A model generated the notes under the pieces. It ran no database searches. It saw only the letters and a list, made by a program, of their open reading frames with translations, and had not been told where the DNA came from. The position numbers were made by a program, and so were the translations under genes. From NCBI GenBank assembly GCA_905250025.1, contig CAJNOJ010000140.1:1-64000 (forward strand): a stretch of 64,000 nucleotides of DNA, in the 5' to 3' direction. Source of the stretch: Adineta ricciae. Its lineage: Eukaryota > Rotifera > Eurotatoria > Adinetida > Adinetidae. Position 1 is the stretch's first letter; every line of letters begins with the position of its first letter. This document shows positions 30,937-43,240 of the stretch, piece by piece.

Positions 30937-31429
30937 ATGGAAGGTAGTGTTGAATGGAATGGTAAGTATTATGAGTTTTTATTCGAGTTGAATAGTTCTC
31001 TATTTGTAGAATCATTGTTTGGTTGCTTTGACAATTGCGGAATTTGCCTATGTGGTTGGTGCTGTACGCCGTGTTTATTTGGGCGAAATGCTGAGAAAAT
31101 TGATGATAGTAATTGTTGTCTTTGGTGTTGCATTTACATGTGTCTAACTGATTGTGCTATCTGTTGGTATCCGCATTATATGAAACGAAAACTACTCCGA
31201 CAAAAATATGATCTACGAGAAGATCCGCATTGTGGCGATTTATTTGCAACAATTTGCTGTGGTCCATGCGCACTCTGCCAAGAAGCTCGCTTTCTCAAGC
31301 GTCAAGGTATGAACAAGTGCTTTATTTGAATGGCAGACAGTTTTGCTCGTCTAATTAATTTTAGATGAACAACCAAATGATTCCATGCATTTAGTTCCTA
31401 ATACACGTCAACCTGGAAGAAATTATTGA
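30937..31429 (+). CDS. PLAC8-family cysteine-rich protein
   Basis: Exons 30937-30961, 31010-31306 and 31365-31429 join in phase (128 aa). The PLAC8 pattern is clear: ESLFGCFDNCGICLCGWCCTPCLFGRNAEKI near the N-terminus, Cys-rich hydrophobic CCLWCCIYMCLTDCAICW in the middle, then RQKYDLREDPHCGDLFATICCGPCALCQEARFLKR. The start WNESLFGCF...CLCGWCCTPCLFG corresponds to the W..GLFDC..D...CLLG..CPC..FG family opening. PLAC8/FCR proteins (plant cadmium-resistance proteins, animal cornifelin/onzin) associate with membranes and affect ion or cell-size control. A short polar tail is added in exon 3. Confidence 0.9.
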
Positions 31430-31590
31430 TCTACGGCATGATCATACTTAGTTCATATTCTTCTATCTCTCACTACACATAGACCGCTACATAAATTCTT
31501 ACAGTAGATCGATTTTACTATAAACATAATGAAATGAACATTTTGATCACATAAAAATACAGACGTTGCCAAAAAAGAAATATGTTCTTT

Positions 31591-32604
31591 TCACGCTGTA
31601 TACCGTTGCATACTATTTCTTGGGCCTTGTGCATGTAGCTTTGTTATGTTAATAACGCGATAGTGATGTGATAAATAGCGAAAGAATTTCCTAATGAGCT
31701 CCTTGAAATGTTTTCGAAACGAGGACGACACAAACATATAAATATAGAAATGAAACGAGTAACCAGTATACGACAATAATAATGCTAATGTTAAGCCAAT
31801 ATTTTCTTGTGCCTGTCTGATTGGTGCCTTTGGTACTGATACAGTTAATAACGTATAGATGGTTAGAGTTGTATATGCGCTTGTACCAATCAGAATTAAC
31901 ACGATTTGTGAAGTGATCATCCGTGTTAGTTGTCGTTGAATTCGCGTGCGCATTTGTTCCTGATGGAGATAATTCACATTCGCATAAACTAAAATCGCGA
32001 ATAGAACCATCAAGAACGAAGGTATGATTCCAAGGAAGAATGGAGTCACGACATAAGCTGTATAGGTTTGAAAAGTTAAATCTCTCGATAATGAGCACAC
32101 GGTGACATTATTTGGCGCTAAGACACTAATTTGATTATTAATCACCAACGGTAAACCATGTAGAAACCAAATAACGAATGTTAAAAATACTAATCGACGA
32201 GCATTCTTGATGGTTGATAAATGGCGAAGACGAATACGATTTGATGTTGACAAGTACTGATCCATCATTGCCCAGACAACGCAAAAGAGCGCAGTTATGG
32301 CAGAGACTTGTCCAAGATATTGACGCAATTTACACCAGACGAAAAAACGTGATGATGGATCAAATTTGAAGCCGGGTAGAATGCTGCGCGAAAGCAATGA
32401 GGTATTCAATAGTACGAGACTACAGATAGATGCGGCGAAAATATAGGTTGATGACGGATTTCTTTTCAGCTTCTTTACTGTTCGAAACATAATTATACAA
32501 AAGATATTGCTCCAGACGCCAAAAACATAGAAAATTATACCAACATAGATGTTCAATTGTGTACTGATATAATTCAAATATTTAATGTTGTCTGTCGAAG
32601 ACAT
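31591..32604 (-). CDS. Rhodopsin-like (class A) G-protein-coupled receptor
   Basis: A 337-aa receptor from ATG 32604; the frame is open up to 32754 but the extra 50 residues look like 5' UTR. Seven hydrophobic segments are seen: YVGIIFYVFGVWSNIFCIIMF (GxxSN-type TM1), YIFAASICSLVLLNTSLL, a TM3 with VWCKLRQYLGQVSAITALFCVVWAMMDQYLST where MDQY replaces DRY, and ARRLVFLTFVIWFLHGLPLV (TM4). An extracellular loop Cys (VTVCSLS) follows, then VVTPFFLGIIPSFLMVLFAILVY, ITSQIVLILIGTSAYTTLTI and ALLLSYTGYSFHFYIYMFVSSSFRKHF. Ligand unknown. It is a different receptor from the one at 18.2-19.2 kb but has a similar overall plan. Confidence 0.83.
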   Translation of the reverse strand: MSSTDNIKYLNYISTQLNIYVGIIFYVFGVWSNIFCIIMFRTVKKLKRNPSSTYIFAASICSLVLLNTSLLSRSILPGFKFDPSSRFFVWCKLRQYLGQVSAITALFCVVWAMMDQYLSTSNRIRLRHLSTIKNARRLVFLTFVIWFLHGLPLVINNQISVLAPNNVTVCSLSRDLTFQTYTAYVVTPFFLGIIPSFLMVLFAILVYANVNYLHQEQMRTRIQRQLTRMITSQIVLILIGTSAYTTLTIYTLLTVSVPKAPIRQAQENIGLTLALLLSYTGYSFHFYIYMFVSSSFRKHFKELIRKFFRYLSHHYRVINITKLHAQGPRNSMQRYTA

Positions 32605-33485
32605 GCTGATGTATCGTGATAATACGCTAAACTGCAAACAGTCTCTGATTGAGTTTCTTTCGGATTTGGACGTATTAAAAAGAAAAGAGCAGGAAGTCAG
32701 TGTTACGTTTCTCCTCCGCAAACTCATTACTTCTAACATCTGCCGAGGAGTCATTTAAAATATGTTAAGACTTTTGAGAGCCTTTTCACATGCGATCAAC
32801 AATCTGTGTATAGATGAAAATCATAGAAATATATACGTCCGAGAGAACTTCGTGCAAGTCAATTAAGAATAGTTATAGGTAGAAATCAAGGTGTGAGGTT
32901 ATAAGAAAACATTTGACAGCTTGAATCGAGTCAAGATTATTACAGAAATTATTTTCACAGACAGAAAATGGGGGCAAATACTAACCTGACTAGAATTGTG
33001 TTTGGTCGGATAAATAGTTAGACTTTGGCAAACGCACAAGAGCAACCAGATAGTAAAAGTCAAAGTCTTCCAAGACAATGGCACTGCTCACACACTGTAG
33101 ACGTATCCCGATGTGCGTGTTGCATTCTCAATAGTAAGACATACAATGATTCTTTGTAAACAAGACATGAATTAGCTCGAGCATTTGGAGTCAATTGAAT
33201 GACTCTCTCTTTCTGTAAAAGAGTGACATGGAGTATAGAAAAGGTGTTAGCTATATTTCCAACTTTGTATTTAACATCGTTCATCGATAACTTAAAGAAC
33301 GACCGAGAATAACATTTCTGGCACTTTCCAGCGTTCATTCTGGAGATTTAGAAGAAAAATTCTTTAGAACGTTTCGAAAATGATCGCTCATCTAGTGAAC
33401 GATATTCAACAGTGTTAACATTTAGATTCAAAAGTTTTATTCCTAAACTGATGAGAAGAACAATCAATATTTTCCCCAATAAATG
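32605..33485. other. Region with two weak minus-strand ORFs
   Basis: Minus-strand 33084-32899 starts with a good signal-peptide-like sequence (LTFTIWLLLCVCQSLT) and could be the first exon of a small secreted protein (possible donor GTTAGT after NSSQ), but no following exon was found. Minus-strand 33338-33060 is a 92-aa frame with ATG, no known motif. The two overlap in different frames, so at most one is real. Confidence 0.3.
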
Positions 33486-34534
33486 TTACCCACGAGGAGC
33501 AGCTGCATAACATTTACTAATCAAACTTGTCCGTTTCTGTGTGAATTCATGAATCAAGACTCGTATTCTATTGGCATGGAATAGATCAGCTGAATTGGAG
33601 CCCATTGACGTCTGGATCGTATACTTTTCTAGTTCTATTTTTAGATCACGAATTCGATCATTATAAGCGTTTATCATTCTATCTAAATTCAAAGACAGAG
33701 ACTTTTATATAGATAACACACGTTCTATTTTATTTTACGCACTATAGTCGACGAAATTAACGATCTTCTTTCCGTAGCCACCTAATCCATTCATCGATAG
33801 CGGTTTCTGTTTCTGGTTGCTTTCTCGGTATACACCTTGTGAAATTCGTTTGAAGAGATCCGCAATTTGAATATTTTCATGTGAGATGATATCCATTAAA
33901 TGTTTAGTATATAAATCATTGCGACCGCGATGTGGCACAACACTATCTTGTTGATTCGGAGTACAAGCATATTGAATAAACGTTCGAGGGAGAGCTTCCA
34001 TTGCTTTTGGTCGTTTTCTAATCGCTATTAAATAGATGATACTTGTGTGACGAAGAAAATTGTAAACTAATACAAATTACCTTCCGACGACGGCTCATCT
34101 TTCAATAAATACGGTTTGTAACAATCGAGTATATATAATGAGACATTGTTGACGTTTTTGCTGCATAATCGTTCGACTACTCTCAACAAATCCACACCAA
34201 AATCAGGAATATTTTCATCTGAATCAATTCTAGCATCATCAACTGGTACTAAATAATTTTGTCCATTAGCATGACGGCAATGGCCTGAATAATAAAAGAC
34301 GACTAGATCATCTTGTCTAATCGTTTTCTCAAAAACTTTAATCTTGTCTATTGTGTCTCTATCGATATCCAAATGAACTGTACATTGAAAGCCTAGGTTG
34401 CTCAGCACTTGATGCAAGTCTTCAACGTTCTTAACGGCATGGTATAGTTGGTTTTCTCTTTGGCTGTAGTTCTTGTTCCCGATAAGAAGTGCTATTTTTC
34501 TTTCCGTAGACGTAAAATCATCAGCGTGTGTCAT
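33486..34534 (-). CDS. Caspase-like (C14, metacaspase-type) peptidase domain protein
   Basis: Exons (minus) 34534-34081, 34024-33743 and 33682-33486 join in phase (310 aa). The p20-like core starts ERKIALLIGNKNYSQRENQLYHAVKNVEDL. It carries the catalytic His in VVFYYSGHCRHANGQNYLVPVDD (H85) and the catalytic Cys in VSLYILDCYKPY (C138). The family usually has DCC.S at this point; here DCYKP is an unusual Cys context. Exon 2 gives the p10-like part (RTFIQYACTPNQQDSVV, FTKHLM-like YTKHLMDIISHENI). Exon 3 adds a helical, possibly coiled-coil C-terminus. There is no prodomain. It resembles the paracaspase/metacaspase-like C14 proteins common in invertebrates; the substrate is unknown. Confidence 0.85.
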
Positions 34535-35162
34535 TGTGCTTATTTAAAATCTAAAGAAAATGCTGGAGATGATCATTTCTTCCTTCTGAAACTTCCTTTT
34601 TACCAACTAAAATACCTCATAAATAATAGGTAACTAAGAAGTACCATGCTTCTTATGATTTGCTGCAAATTGAATAAACAGACGACACACGTTTGTTAAT
34701 AAGACAAATATTTTTGTTCTTTTACCTGTAAATATATATAAGTATATGTAGCTTTTGTGAACGAAAAAAAAGCGTTTCATTGAAAATAAAATATTATTGG
34801 TAAATGCTGGCGTAGTTTCTCGTCTGCTAGGTGTACATGTAGAAAAGAAGATGGGTAATAAGATTTAAGCACCTAACAGAAACTTATTTTCGACTTCTCT
34901 AATCAGAAATCTATAGAAGAGTTCTAGTGTTATAATTAATTGAATTTCACCAAGAAAGAATTTGAATCGTCTCTATTACACGTGTTATTGTCGACAAACA
35001 AGTCGCTATCTCAAAGAACACCCTTGCTTTCATGTCGTGAGAGAAGACAAGTATCATATTTCTTGCTTTGTTTCTTTAACTTTCCGTTACACTCTACAAC
35101 GTTCTTATACTTTCAACGGTTGCGAACAAGGCATCTTTTTTGCTTGTGTAGATGACTGTGTA
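34535..35162. other. Intergenic region between divergent genes
   Basis: Promoters of the C14 protease (minus) and heparinase-like gene (plus) should lie here. The plus frame from 34962 is open into the next gene, but its signal peptide begins only at 35163, so the upstream part is treated as 5' UTR. Confidence 0.4.
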
Positions 35163-38100
35163 ATGTTTCTTACGACGATAGCCTTAATCTTGAGTGTGAA
35201 ATTAACACCTTTCAGTGGCAATTTACTGCGCAACAGCGATTTTAGTCAAGTACAAACGAATGGGAAACCGAATTATTGGAATGTTACTATTCAACGAGGG
35301 AATGCAGCATTAAAAGTTCTTCCTCGGAAATATCTAGCACTCAATGTCTTTCAGATTTCAGCGCACATCAATCCAACCGCACTGACCTTCACTCAAATGA
35401 TTCGACTAGAGCAGAATACCAATAAACGGTTTCTTTACCTATCCTTCTGGTACAAGACGTTATTCGTGAAAAATTCAGCCAGTGTTCGTTTCGAATTCTA
35501 CAATCAATCGAACGTTAGCATTATGAGCGAATATATAAAATCTCTTTTCAAAAATTCAACGTGGACTTACCATCAAATAACAAAACCGATTCCTTCCAAA
35601 GCAGTCTTTGGGAAATTTCTATTGACAATGAATCGTAGTGTCGGAACCATTCTACTCGCCAATATCTCTATTGAACAAGCTAATCATTGGTGGAATAGTG
35701 CTAACTTTTTCGTATCCCCACGATCAGACGGGACATTATTTATTCGATGGAACTTTACAAATAATACAAAACAGATTGCATTCTATGAAATCTATCGAGG
35801 TAAAGAAATATTGTCAACACTCAATACCTCACATCTGCTAGTTACGATTCCCGTAATACCAACGTACGGAAAAAACATCTATGAATCAATGTATACAGAT
35901 CATACCGTTCATTTGAGTACAATCTATACATATCAAGTAATAGCACGATATCTAAATCGAAGCATTGTTGCACAAACGGAACTTATTATTGGTCAAGCAG
36001 ATCTCACAGAAAACTACTATACTATTACTACTTTGATTGCTCTTCCTAGAGTAGATGGCATTCATCTCAGTTGGCAACTTGATGGCAGAAGTACGGCTAA
36101 ATATATAGTCCTATATAATGGTATTGATCATATCTCGGATGTCAACAGTACGAGTGCGCAGATTTTAGGCGTTTATGCAGTTCAAGAGATGAAAACAATC
36201 GTTCCATGGACCAAGAATGATTTGTTTCTTCTTGTCTCAGACGATGGTAATCAAACAGCTACTGCTAAACTTGCAGATCTTACACGTTCACGTGTTGTTC
36301 TTACGTCAACGCGTCTTGCGTTTATTCGTGAGCAAATCGATCGAGTAGGACATGCACAAGAAGTATTCAAGGCTCTTATTAAATCTGTCTATAGCTACAA
36401 ACCTGATAGTATTTATAGTTATTGTTGGCTGGCAAGAGATGCTGCTCTTCTCTATGCGATAACAAAAAATAAAAAATATATCAATTTGGCATTAGCGGCA
36501 CTAGAAATAAACAGCATGAATTATACTATCTATGATAACTCTGCGATTAAACTTCGTTTTGCTTTCAGTACCATGGCACGAGCACAAGTTTTCGATTGGA
36601 TCTACGATGGATTAAATCGAGAACAACGTCAATTCTTCGTACGTGATTTCCAGTATACTGCATCGATATTTGCATCTTATTCAGGTACGTACTAAATGAT
36701 TCCAATGGTACAAAATAGTTGCATGACTTCACAGATGATCATTCGCGAAATCCAAATGATAAAGCAAGTAACTGGGTGGCTATTATTAAATCAGCAGAAT
36801 TGATTCAACATTTAACTCTTTACGGTGAAGAAGAGTATCCACATGATCAAGCAGAGCGACGAATTCTATTTCTATTCAATGAACTCCAATTACATCTTGG
36901 TCATGCTTATGGTCCTTCGGGCTACACGCAAGAAGGTTTAAATTATCTTGCGTATACTATTCCGATCCTCGCTCCAGCTATTTATCTAACAAAAGATATG
37001 GGCCTTTCGATATTCGACGACGCTTGGTCTCGACCTGATTGGCATAATCTGGCATTACATATAATTTCATTTCGAAAAGAACGAAACGCTCTACAGTTTG
37101 GTGTTTCGACACCTACCTATGCTTATAATGGGCTTCTGCCATACATATTCAATTCCACTACTGATCCAAATGTCAAAGCTGCTCTCAAATGGTTTTATGA
37201 TCGCACCATGGGAATGAATTCGTCACCATCCGCGTTCGATGGTAAAGATAAATGTGCAGCACTATTCTATTATCCTTATGACATTCCTGAACAATCTCCT
37301 CACGTTGTATTTCCGCGTTCGACTTCGATGATCGTTGACAATATCGAAGGATTTTATGTTTTTCGAAATCGCTATCAAGATCAGAACGATGTGTTAGTTG
37401 CACTAGTAAATAGAAATCGACGTCGTAATGGTTGGAATGCGAATGAAACATTCGCTTTGTCCATCATCAGCCATGACACCACTTGGGCAAGAATGCCAGG
37501 AAAGGAATTTATATATTCCAGTCAAACAAAGAAATTCAGCACACCATTGATTGATGGATGGCCTCGAGAACCATCCAGAAATCACAAACTTGGTTATACA
37601 ACATTAGTGAAGCCGTTTCAAAATCAAGGTGGTGGATATGTTTCTCTTGATGCTAGCAATAATTTCAATATTTCATGTGCTCAACGAAGTATTCTTGTTG
37701 ATATGATCAAAAGGAATCGTATTGAAACAATCATTGCTTTACAAGATCATTTTATTGATGTTCTGTCGCATGCTTGGCATTGGCAGCTAAGTCCAAATCC
37801 AGAAGAAACAAATATCACAGTAGGATATGAAAATAATCTTTCCATATTTATAATCAGAGGACGAAATCAATGTTGGCTTAAAGGTTGGTTGTATAACTAT
37901 CAAAATGCGACGTACAATAACACCGATGGAGTTCTAAGAATCATCAAATATGGCTCAAGTGCAAATTTCAAAATTGCCATGGCACTTGGTAGCGGCATTG
38001 AACCAACTGCAAGCAGAACAACAGATGGTCTTAAGTTTGACACTACTTGTGTCAATTTTAACACATTATCAAACGGTATACAAGTATGTGATCGACTTTG

Positions 38101-38431
38101 TTTTATCGTTTAGAATTCACTCAAAAAAGTATATTTCTCTGTCCAATTTTAGTGCCCAACAACAACTCATCCATTTACCACCGTATATGTTCCTTCTCGG
38201 ATGTTTTAGAAGTTAACATTCTCTTTCTCTTTTCAGAGATGGCCCATTTTACTCATTGTCATTGCGACAATATTGACTGCGCTTAGTATTCTTATTCTGA
38301 TTGGTATTTTAATGAGAAGAATCATTAAAAGGTAAGACTTTGAATATGCGTGCACCTCGTTTAATGAACTCTCTCGTTGTAGATATGATCGTGTGGATCC
38401 AATAACGAAGATCAATAGCATCGTAAGTTAA
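35163..38431 (+). CDS. Heparinase II/III-like polysaccharide lyase with C-terminal membrane anchor
   Basis: Exons 35163-36684, 36735-38083, 38237-38331 and 38383-38431 join in phase (1004 aa). The start was chosen because it opens a signal peptide (MFLTTIALILSVKL). Residues about 20-190 look like a beta-rich carbohydrate-binding domain; about 190-380 hold two fibronectin-III-like segments (DGTLFIRWNF...YEIYRGKE and VDGIHLSWQLDG...YIVLYNG). The alpha/alpha-toroid lyase domain follows, with LRFAFSTMARAQVFDWIYDGL and GHAYGPSGYTQEGLNYLAYT (candidate Tyr/His catalytic region). It ends in a beta-sandwich (RSTSMIVDNIEGFYVFRNRY). Exon 3 encodes one TM (LLIVIATILTALSILILIGIL) and a short basic tail. 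Such lyases cut uronic-acid polysaccharides and are mainly bacterial; the anchor makes this an ectoenzyme. The exact substrate is unknown. Confidence 0.8.
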
Positions 38432-38704
38432 GTTTATGTTTCTTATGTGCATCTACGAAATAGATCTTTAGGACATTGATAAGCTAGCATCATTATCGAA
38501 AATCAACGTTGCAAATCAAACTCGATTTTAATCAGCTGTTATAATTGCAATAAGCCAATTATGTTCTCATATAACAAGGAGTACTTTTTACCTTTGTCTT
38601 TGAAATAACAAGAACTAATAACTTCAATCGGTCCTTTATTAACGAGTAGAGATGTTTACCTTGGAATATACATATATAAAAGAAAAAAAACGGATATTTT
38701 CGAA

Positions 38705-40067
38705 CTAGCTATCGCATTTGTTGTTTTCTATCAAGAATTTTTGCACTCTATTGTTGTTTGAATCAAGTACGAGTAAATTGCCTTTGGAATCGAAACGAAC
38801 TCTTCGTGGTTCATTGAATTCTTCTGCAGACGAACCTCCTTGATTAGTGATGCCAGCAATAATTGTTACTAGATCCGGCTCATCCAAATTCATTTTCACT
38901 ACTCTATGATGCTCGCTATCGGCAATGATGATATCTCGATTATTCGAATCGAAGCCGGGTACAAATGCAAAATCGTACGGGCTATTAAGTACTTTTTCGC
39001 CAATTCTCTGCACAGGCTTACGATCTGTACTATAACGGTATACACAATCGCCGCTGTAACTAGCAACATAAACATCATCGTTTGATTCATCAACATGGAT
39101 ACCTAATGGCTTGGAGACGAAAGCAACACGCTGTCCTATTTTTGCACCCGGAGACCATTTTGTAATACGATGATTCGAATGCTCCGACACATAGATGTTG
39201 AATTTTTTGTCAACATATAAACCCCAACAATTATTAATTTGATTTATACCACTACCAGGACCATATTCACCGATTAATGTTGTTGCATGTTTACTATCTT
39301 TTTTGAATTTTTGAACTCGATGGTTATGATTATCTGCTACGTAAATACTTTCTTCGCTATCAACAAATAATCCGGTCACGTAATTTAGTTCATGTGTTCG
39401 ATTTCCTGCAGTACCACCACCAACAACAACTATACCCTCACTGGCACCTGGATTCCATTTCACAATACGATGATTGAAAGAATCTGCTATATAAATAGCG
39501 TCTTCACTATTGACAAACATGTCAACTGGAATAGTAAGTTGATTCAAACCAGAGCCACTATTAGTACCGCCAGCGACAGTGATTCCTTTCTTGGACCAAG
39601 TAGCTGCCGAGCAAATCTTTAACGAAGGTTTTGAGGCACTAGTAGTAGTGACAGTAGTGCTAGTACTAGTAATAATCGATGAACCTTAAAGAAAGATACC
39701 ATATATATCAACCTTGTCATAGTTCTTCTCCTTCTTTTTAGTTCTTACTAGTATCAGCGGGGGTAGTGCCAACGAAAGACGTTGTTGCTGTTGTTGTTGT
39801 TATTGTTGATGATGATGATGACGACATCGGCGAACCGTGTCCCTTTTCGTATACGTCAGGTAGTGATTGTTGTTTTCGTGCACGATGAATTAACAAGGAC
39901 ATCAGGATTATGAGAAGAATTGATAAAATCGCGGAAGCAATGATCAGTATTCGATTTCGCATTCTATATCGGCGAACTACTCTTGCAGAGATGCTACTGT
40001 CATCGACAAGTTGCATTTTAAAGTCGTACTTTACAAGGCCGGAATGGTAATTTCGGTGTGTATGCAC
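38705..40067 (-). CDS. Type II membrane protein with extracellular NHL repeats
   Basis: Exons (minus) 40067-39749 and 39684-38705 join in phase (432 aa; ATG 40016 is an alternative start). A short cytosolic N-terminus with RRYRMRNR precedes one TM (ILIIASAILSILLIILMSLLI). A Ser/Thr-rich stalk follows, encoded by trinucleotide-rich DNA, then about six NHL repeats forming a beta-propeller: PVDMFVNSEDAIYIADSFNHRIVKW, GLFVDSEESIYVADNHNHRVQKF, GLYVDKKFNIYVSEHSNHRITKW, then GIHVDESNDDVYVAS, RDIIIADSEHHRVVKM and RVRFDSKGNLLVLDSNNNRVQKF. NHL propellers bind proteins, RNA or small ligands; here the domain faces outside the cell. Rotifers have many such genes. Specific role unknown. Confidence 0.88.
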
Positions 40068-40892
40068 AAAAAATTTATACCTTCAAGAAGCAAGCAGTTA
40101 TCTAAACATTTCTCCCGTTTTATTGATGAAATCCCATATTTATCTGACTCATATTGTGATTAAAACAAAAGATTTATCAGTAACGCCGTTGAAAATTGAT
40201 GCAAAATATTTGTATTGACGTGAAAAGATCAAGTTACCAAGCCAAAAAAAAACCCCAAGTTAACCTATCTTAATATGATTCATTTAACCATACAGCAAAA
40301 GAAGTTTCCAATGATGAATATTCACTTTTCACAGAATGAAGCTCTTAATCTTTCAAAACCTTATTTGCATCATTTAAAATAACGAGTTGAATTTAGAATA
40401 TTTGACTCGAACACATTTAATCAATGTTTACAAAAAGAAGAAGACAAAGGAGAGGATGTGCACAGTCCATCTGACTATTACATACACTGCGGTTGTGTAA
40501 TAGGGAACAAAATGAAAATCGCTCATATTTTGTTTGAAATTCTCCTTTAAATTTATTTCATTATGATATCTATTAAGCGAATATGCGATACAACAAACAG
40601 AAGAATGGTTAAAGCTTTATCGTTCTGCTCTAAAGATATGTGCATAAATAAATCCAAGTGTTGCGTCCTGGCGACAAATGCATGTTCTCTTTCTCTTCTT
40701 TTTTCTTGTTGCGTTGCAAATGTGATCAACACAAGATACATGCTGTCGTTAAACGCATGACTGCATATAAAAACTTCGATATATTAACGCACAAGCAAAT
40801 GAACGAAATTTTCTCCTTCTGTTTCATGTAGATCCTATAGTATAAGCAACTTTCAAAAACGGCGTTTCATCGACGTTACTGCAGTCTTGTTT
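40068..40892. other. Intergenic region between divergent genes
   Basis: No gene recognised; overlapping short frames around 40553-40760 on both strands are not convincing. An upstream exon of the sulfatase gene may start near 40833, after a CATGTAG acceptor-like sequence, since the frame there stays open into its first called exon. Confidence 0.4.
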
Positions 40893-43240
40893 ATGGAATT
40901 GTTCTTCACATGCGACGTATCGATTGGCAAAGTTTGTAAGTAACTAGATCTTTTTCTCTCACTTACTACTGTATGGTTTAAACTAGTCTGACGACAGGTG
41001 TACTATCAATTTGTTTGGTTGCTCTCTGCGCCAATCGAGTATTAGTATATCATTATTATGGTAATCAGGAAGTTTTCTCATCAAATGTACTTCTTTCAAT
41101 ATGGTTAATTATTCTTCCTGATCTCTTTGTTCTTCTTATTTTGTACACATTATTAGTTTATATCGGATGGAAATATCCACAGTATGGTATATACGGTATC
41201 CTAATAGGCTTATGTTACGCAATATTTGTCATTCTCGTTTCAACGTGCAATATCATCATGTTAACAGTAACAGGTCGAAATATCGAATGGAAGATTGTAT
41301 TCGAAGTTGACTTTGAAGCGACGTACAGCTTGTATACTCCACATGTATATTCATTCATTTCGCTGTTAATTTCTTATTTTCTTCTTGGCTGTACTATTTG
41401 GTCAGTTACATACCGGTACATACCGAATCATATCGAGTTAAATGCCAGCTATTTTCAAATCATCAAATTCTCGATTATTAGTATTGTTCTCACACATATA
41501 TCTCTCAGTATCTTCGATTTTATTCCACCGATATACAGAAACTTGTCATCGAATATGGCTTTGACATATTTTCCAGAAACAATTGCATACCATTGGAAAG
41601 CATTTGTATTCATGTCATTTCACACAATGGAAAGCGTCTCGAATGCTGTAATACAAGCAATCCGTGCGCCGTCTGTCAATATTTCTCAACCATCAGTTAT
41701 TTTGAAAAAGCCAGTTCAACATGTTTGTCTTATTATTCTTGAATCAGTGCGTGCTGATACAGTTCCGTTAAATCAATCATTCGCCAAAGCTGTTCGCGCT
41801 AGTTTTTCCTCAGGAACCAATGCTGCGAAAGTCACACCATTTCTCAACTCGTTATGGGAAAACTCCGTTCGTACAACCGCTTGGTCAACTTCATCATATA
41901 CGTTAAAAAGTCTCGTGAGTATTTTTTGTGGGATTTATCCGCTTCTTGGGAATTTTCTCAAAGAAATCAAATACAAGGATGGTTTCTATGAAAAATGCAT
42001 ACCGGAATTGCTTCACGATACATTTCGAACTAGGAGTAATCAATCAAAGTTCCAATCAGCAATCTTCACCACTGCGCGCGGTGATTTCGATCATCAACAG
42101 GAATTATTCCAACAATTTCAATTCGATAAGATATATGATGCAGCAGATGTTTATGAAAAGAAAGGATATCTTCCCGATGTCGGTATGTTTGGTCCTGAGG
42201 ACACGCATATTTTACCGTTCGTATGGAAATGGTTGGATGAAAGGTTAGCTGAGGCGAGACCTAGTCGGTTATTTATGAGTTTATTAGCGACTGGAACGCA
42301 TGAACCATTTACTGTACCAGATGATTATTATTCAAGAGAATATCAAGATTTTATTGATGATATCTATGTTAATTCGTTTCTTAATGCTCTACATGTCAGT
42401 GATAGATTAGTGGGCGATATTATTCAAGGTTTTAAACGACGTCACATCTATGACAACACACTTTTTATTGTAGTCAGTGATCATGGTTATGTGTTTAATG
42501 ACCATGGTAGTCAGATACGAGGATTATTAAGTAATCCTTTAGAGCCAGCTTTTTCAGTTCCATTAATGTTTCATAATCCACATCTGATAGCTAAACCACT
42601 TACCGAGCAATACAGTACAATAGATATTTTACCAACAATTATGGATATATTATTATCGTCGGCAAAATCAAGAAAAAAATCAACGAATCGCTTGTTAACG
42701 GTTTCGGAAACGCAACTTCAATCGATCTTTTCTCGATATGAAGGTCGATCTATTCTTCGAATGCCAGTCGAACAGCAAGCTGAACGACTGACATTCAGTT
42801 TAGCGAATCCTGGCGGTGCATTTGCAATCGCTCGACAATACCCGAGAAAATTGTCATATGATGTCACAAATGATGAAGTACATTTATATCATCTCGGATA
42901 TGATCCAACGGAATCTACTGATCTGCTCGCTTTGAATGGCGACGATTCGGATATGTATCCATCATGGATCGACATCAAATCTACTTTGCAACCGAGACGG
43001 AAATGGAAAGGACGTTGGGCTCGTGATATACTCGACATTAATGTTTTTAGTCAAATACTGTCGAATAAGAAGGAAGTGGAATCATCTTCCACGTCTGAAA
43101 AAACAAAATTAGATTTGAATGAAATGATGAATTGGGCGGAACAGACTTTTGAATTGACACGTCTATGGACACGACTGATTAACAAACGTTATTACGATGC
43201 TATGACTATATCCCGTGACAACAAAACAGCTGAAGATTAA
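40893..43240 (+). CDS. LtaS/OpgB-like membrane sulfatase-fold (alkaline phosphatase superfamily) protein
   Basis: Exons 40893-40935 and 40998-43240 join in phase (761 aa); the 5' end may extend further upstream. Residues about 10-190 contain four or five TM helices (LSICLVALCANRVLVYHYYG, IWLIILPDLFVLLILYTLLVYIGW, YGILIGLCYAIFVILVSTCNIIML, YSFISLLISYFLLGCTIW). The sulfatase-fold domain follows: VQHVCLIILESVRADTV (metal-binding Glu), WSTSSYTLKSLVSIFCGIYPLLG (nucleophile region; Ser/Thr rather than sulfatase CxPxR), FMSLLATGTHEPF and TLFIVVSDHGY (metal-binding DH, near 505), then STIDILPTIMDIL. This combination is that of lipoteichoic-acid synthase-type phosphoglycerol or phosphoethanolamine transferases rather than true sulfatases. 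The soluble C-terminal part is extra. The substrate in an animal is unknown. Confidence 0.8.

Noticed and set aside
32605-32754. 50-residue N-terminal extension of the second GPCR
   Set aside because: Low-quality basic/Ser-rich sequence before a Met that fits a normal GPCR start; treated as 5' UTR.
34962-35162. Longer N-terminus for the heparinase-like gene
   Set aside because: The upstream 67 residues are unlike a signal or domain, while ATG 35163 opens directly into a signal peptide.
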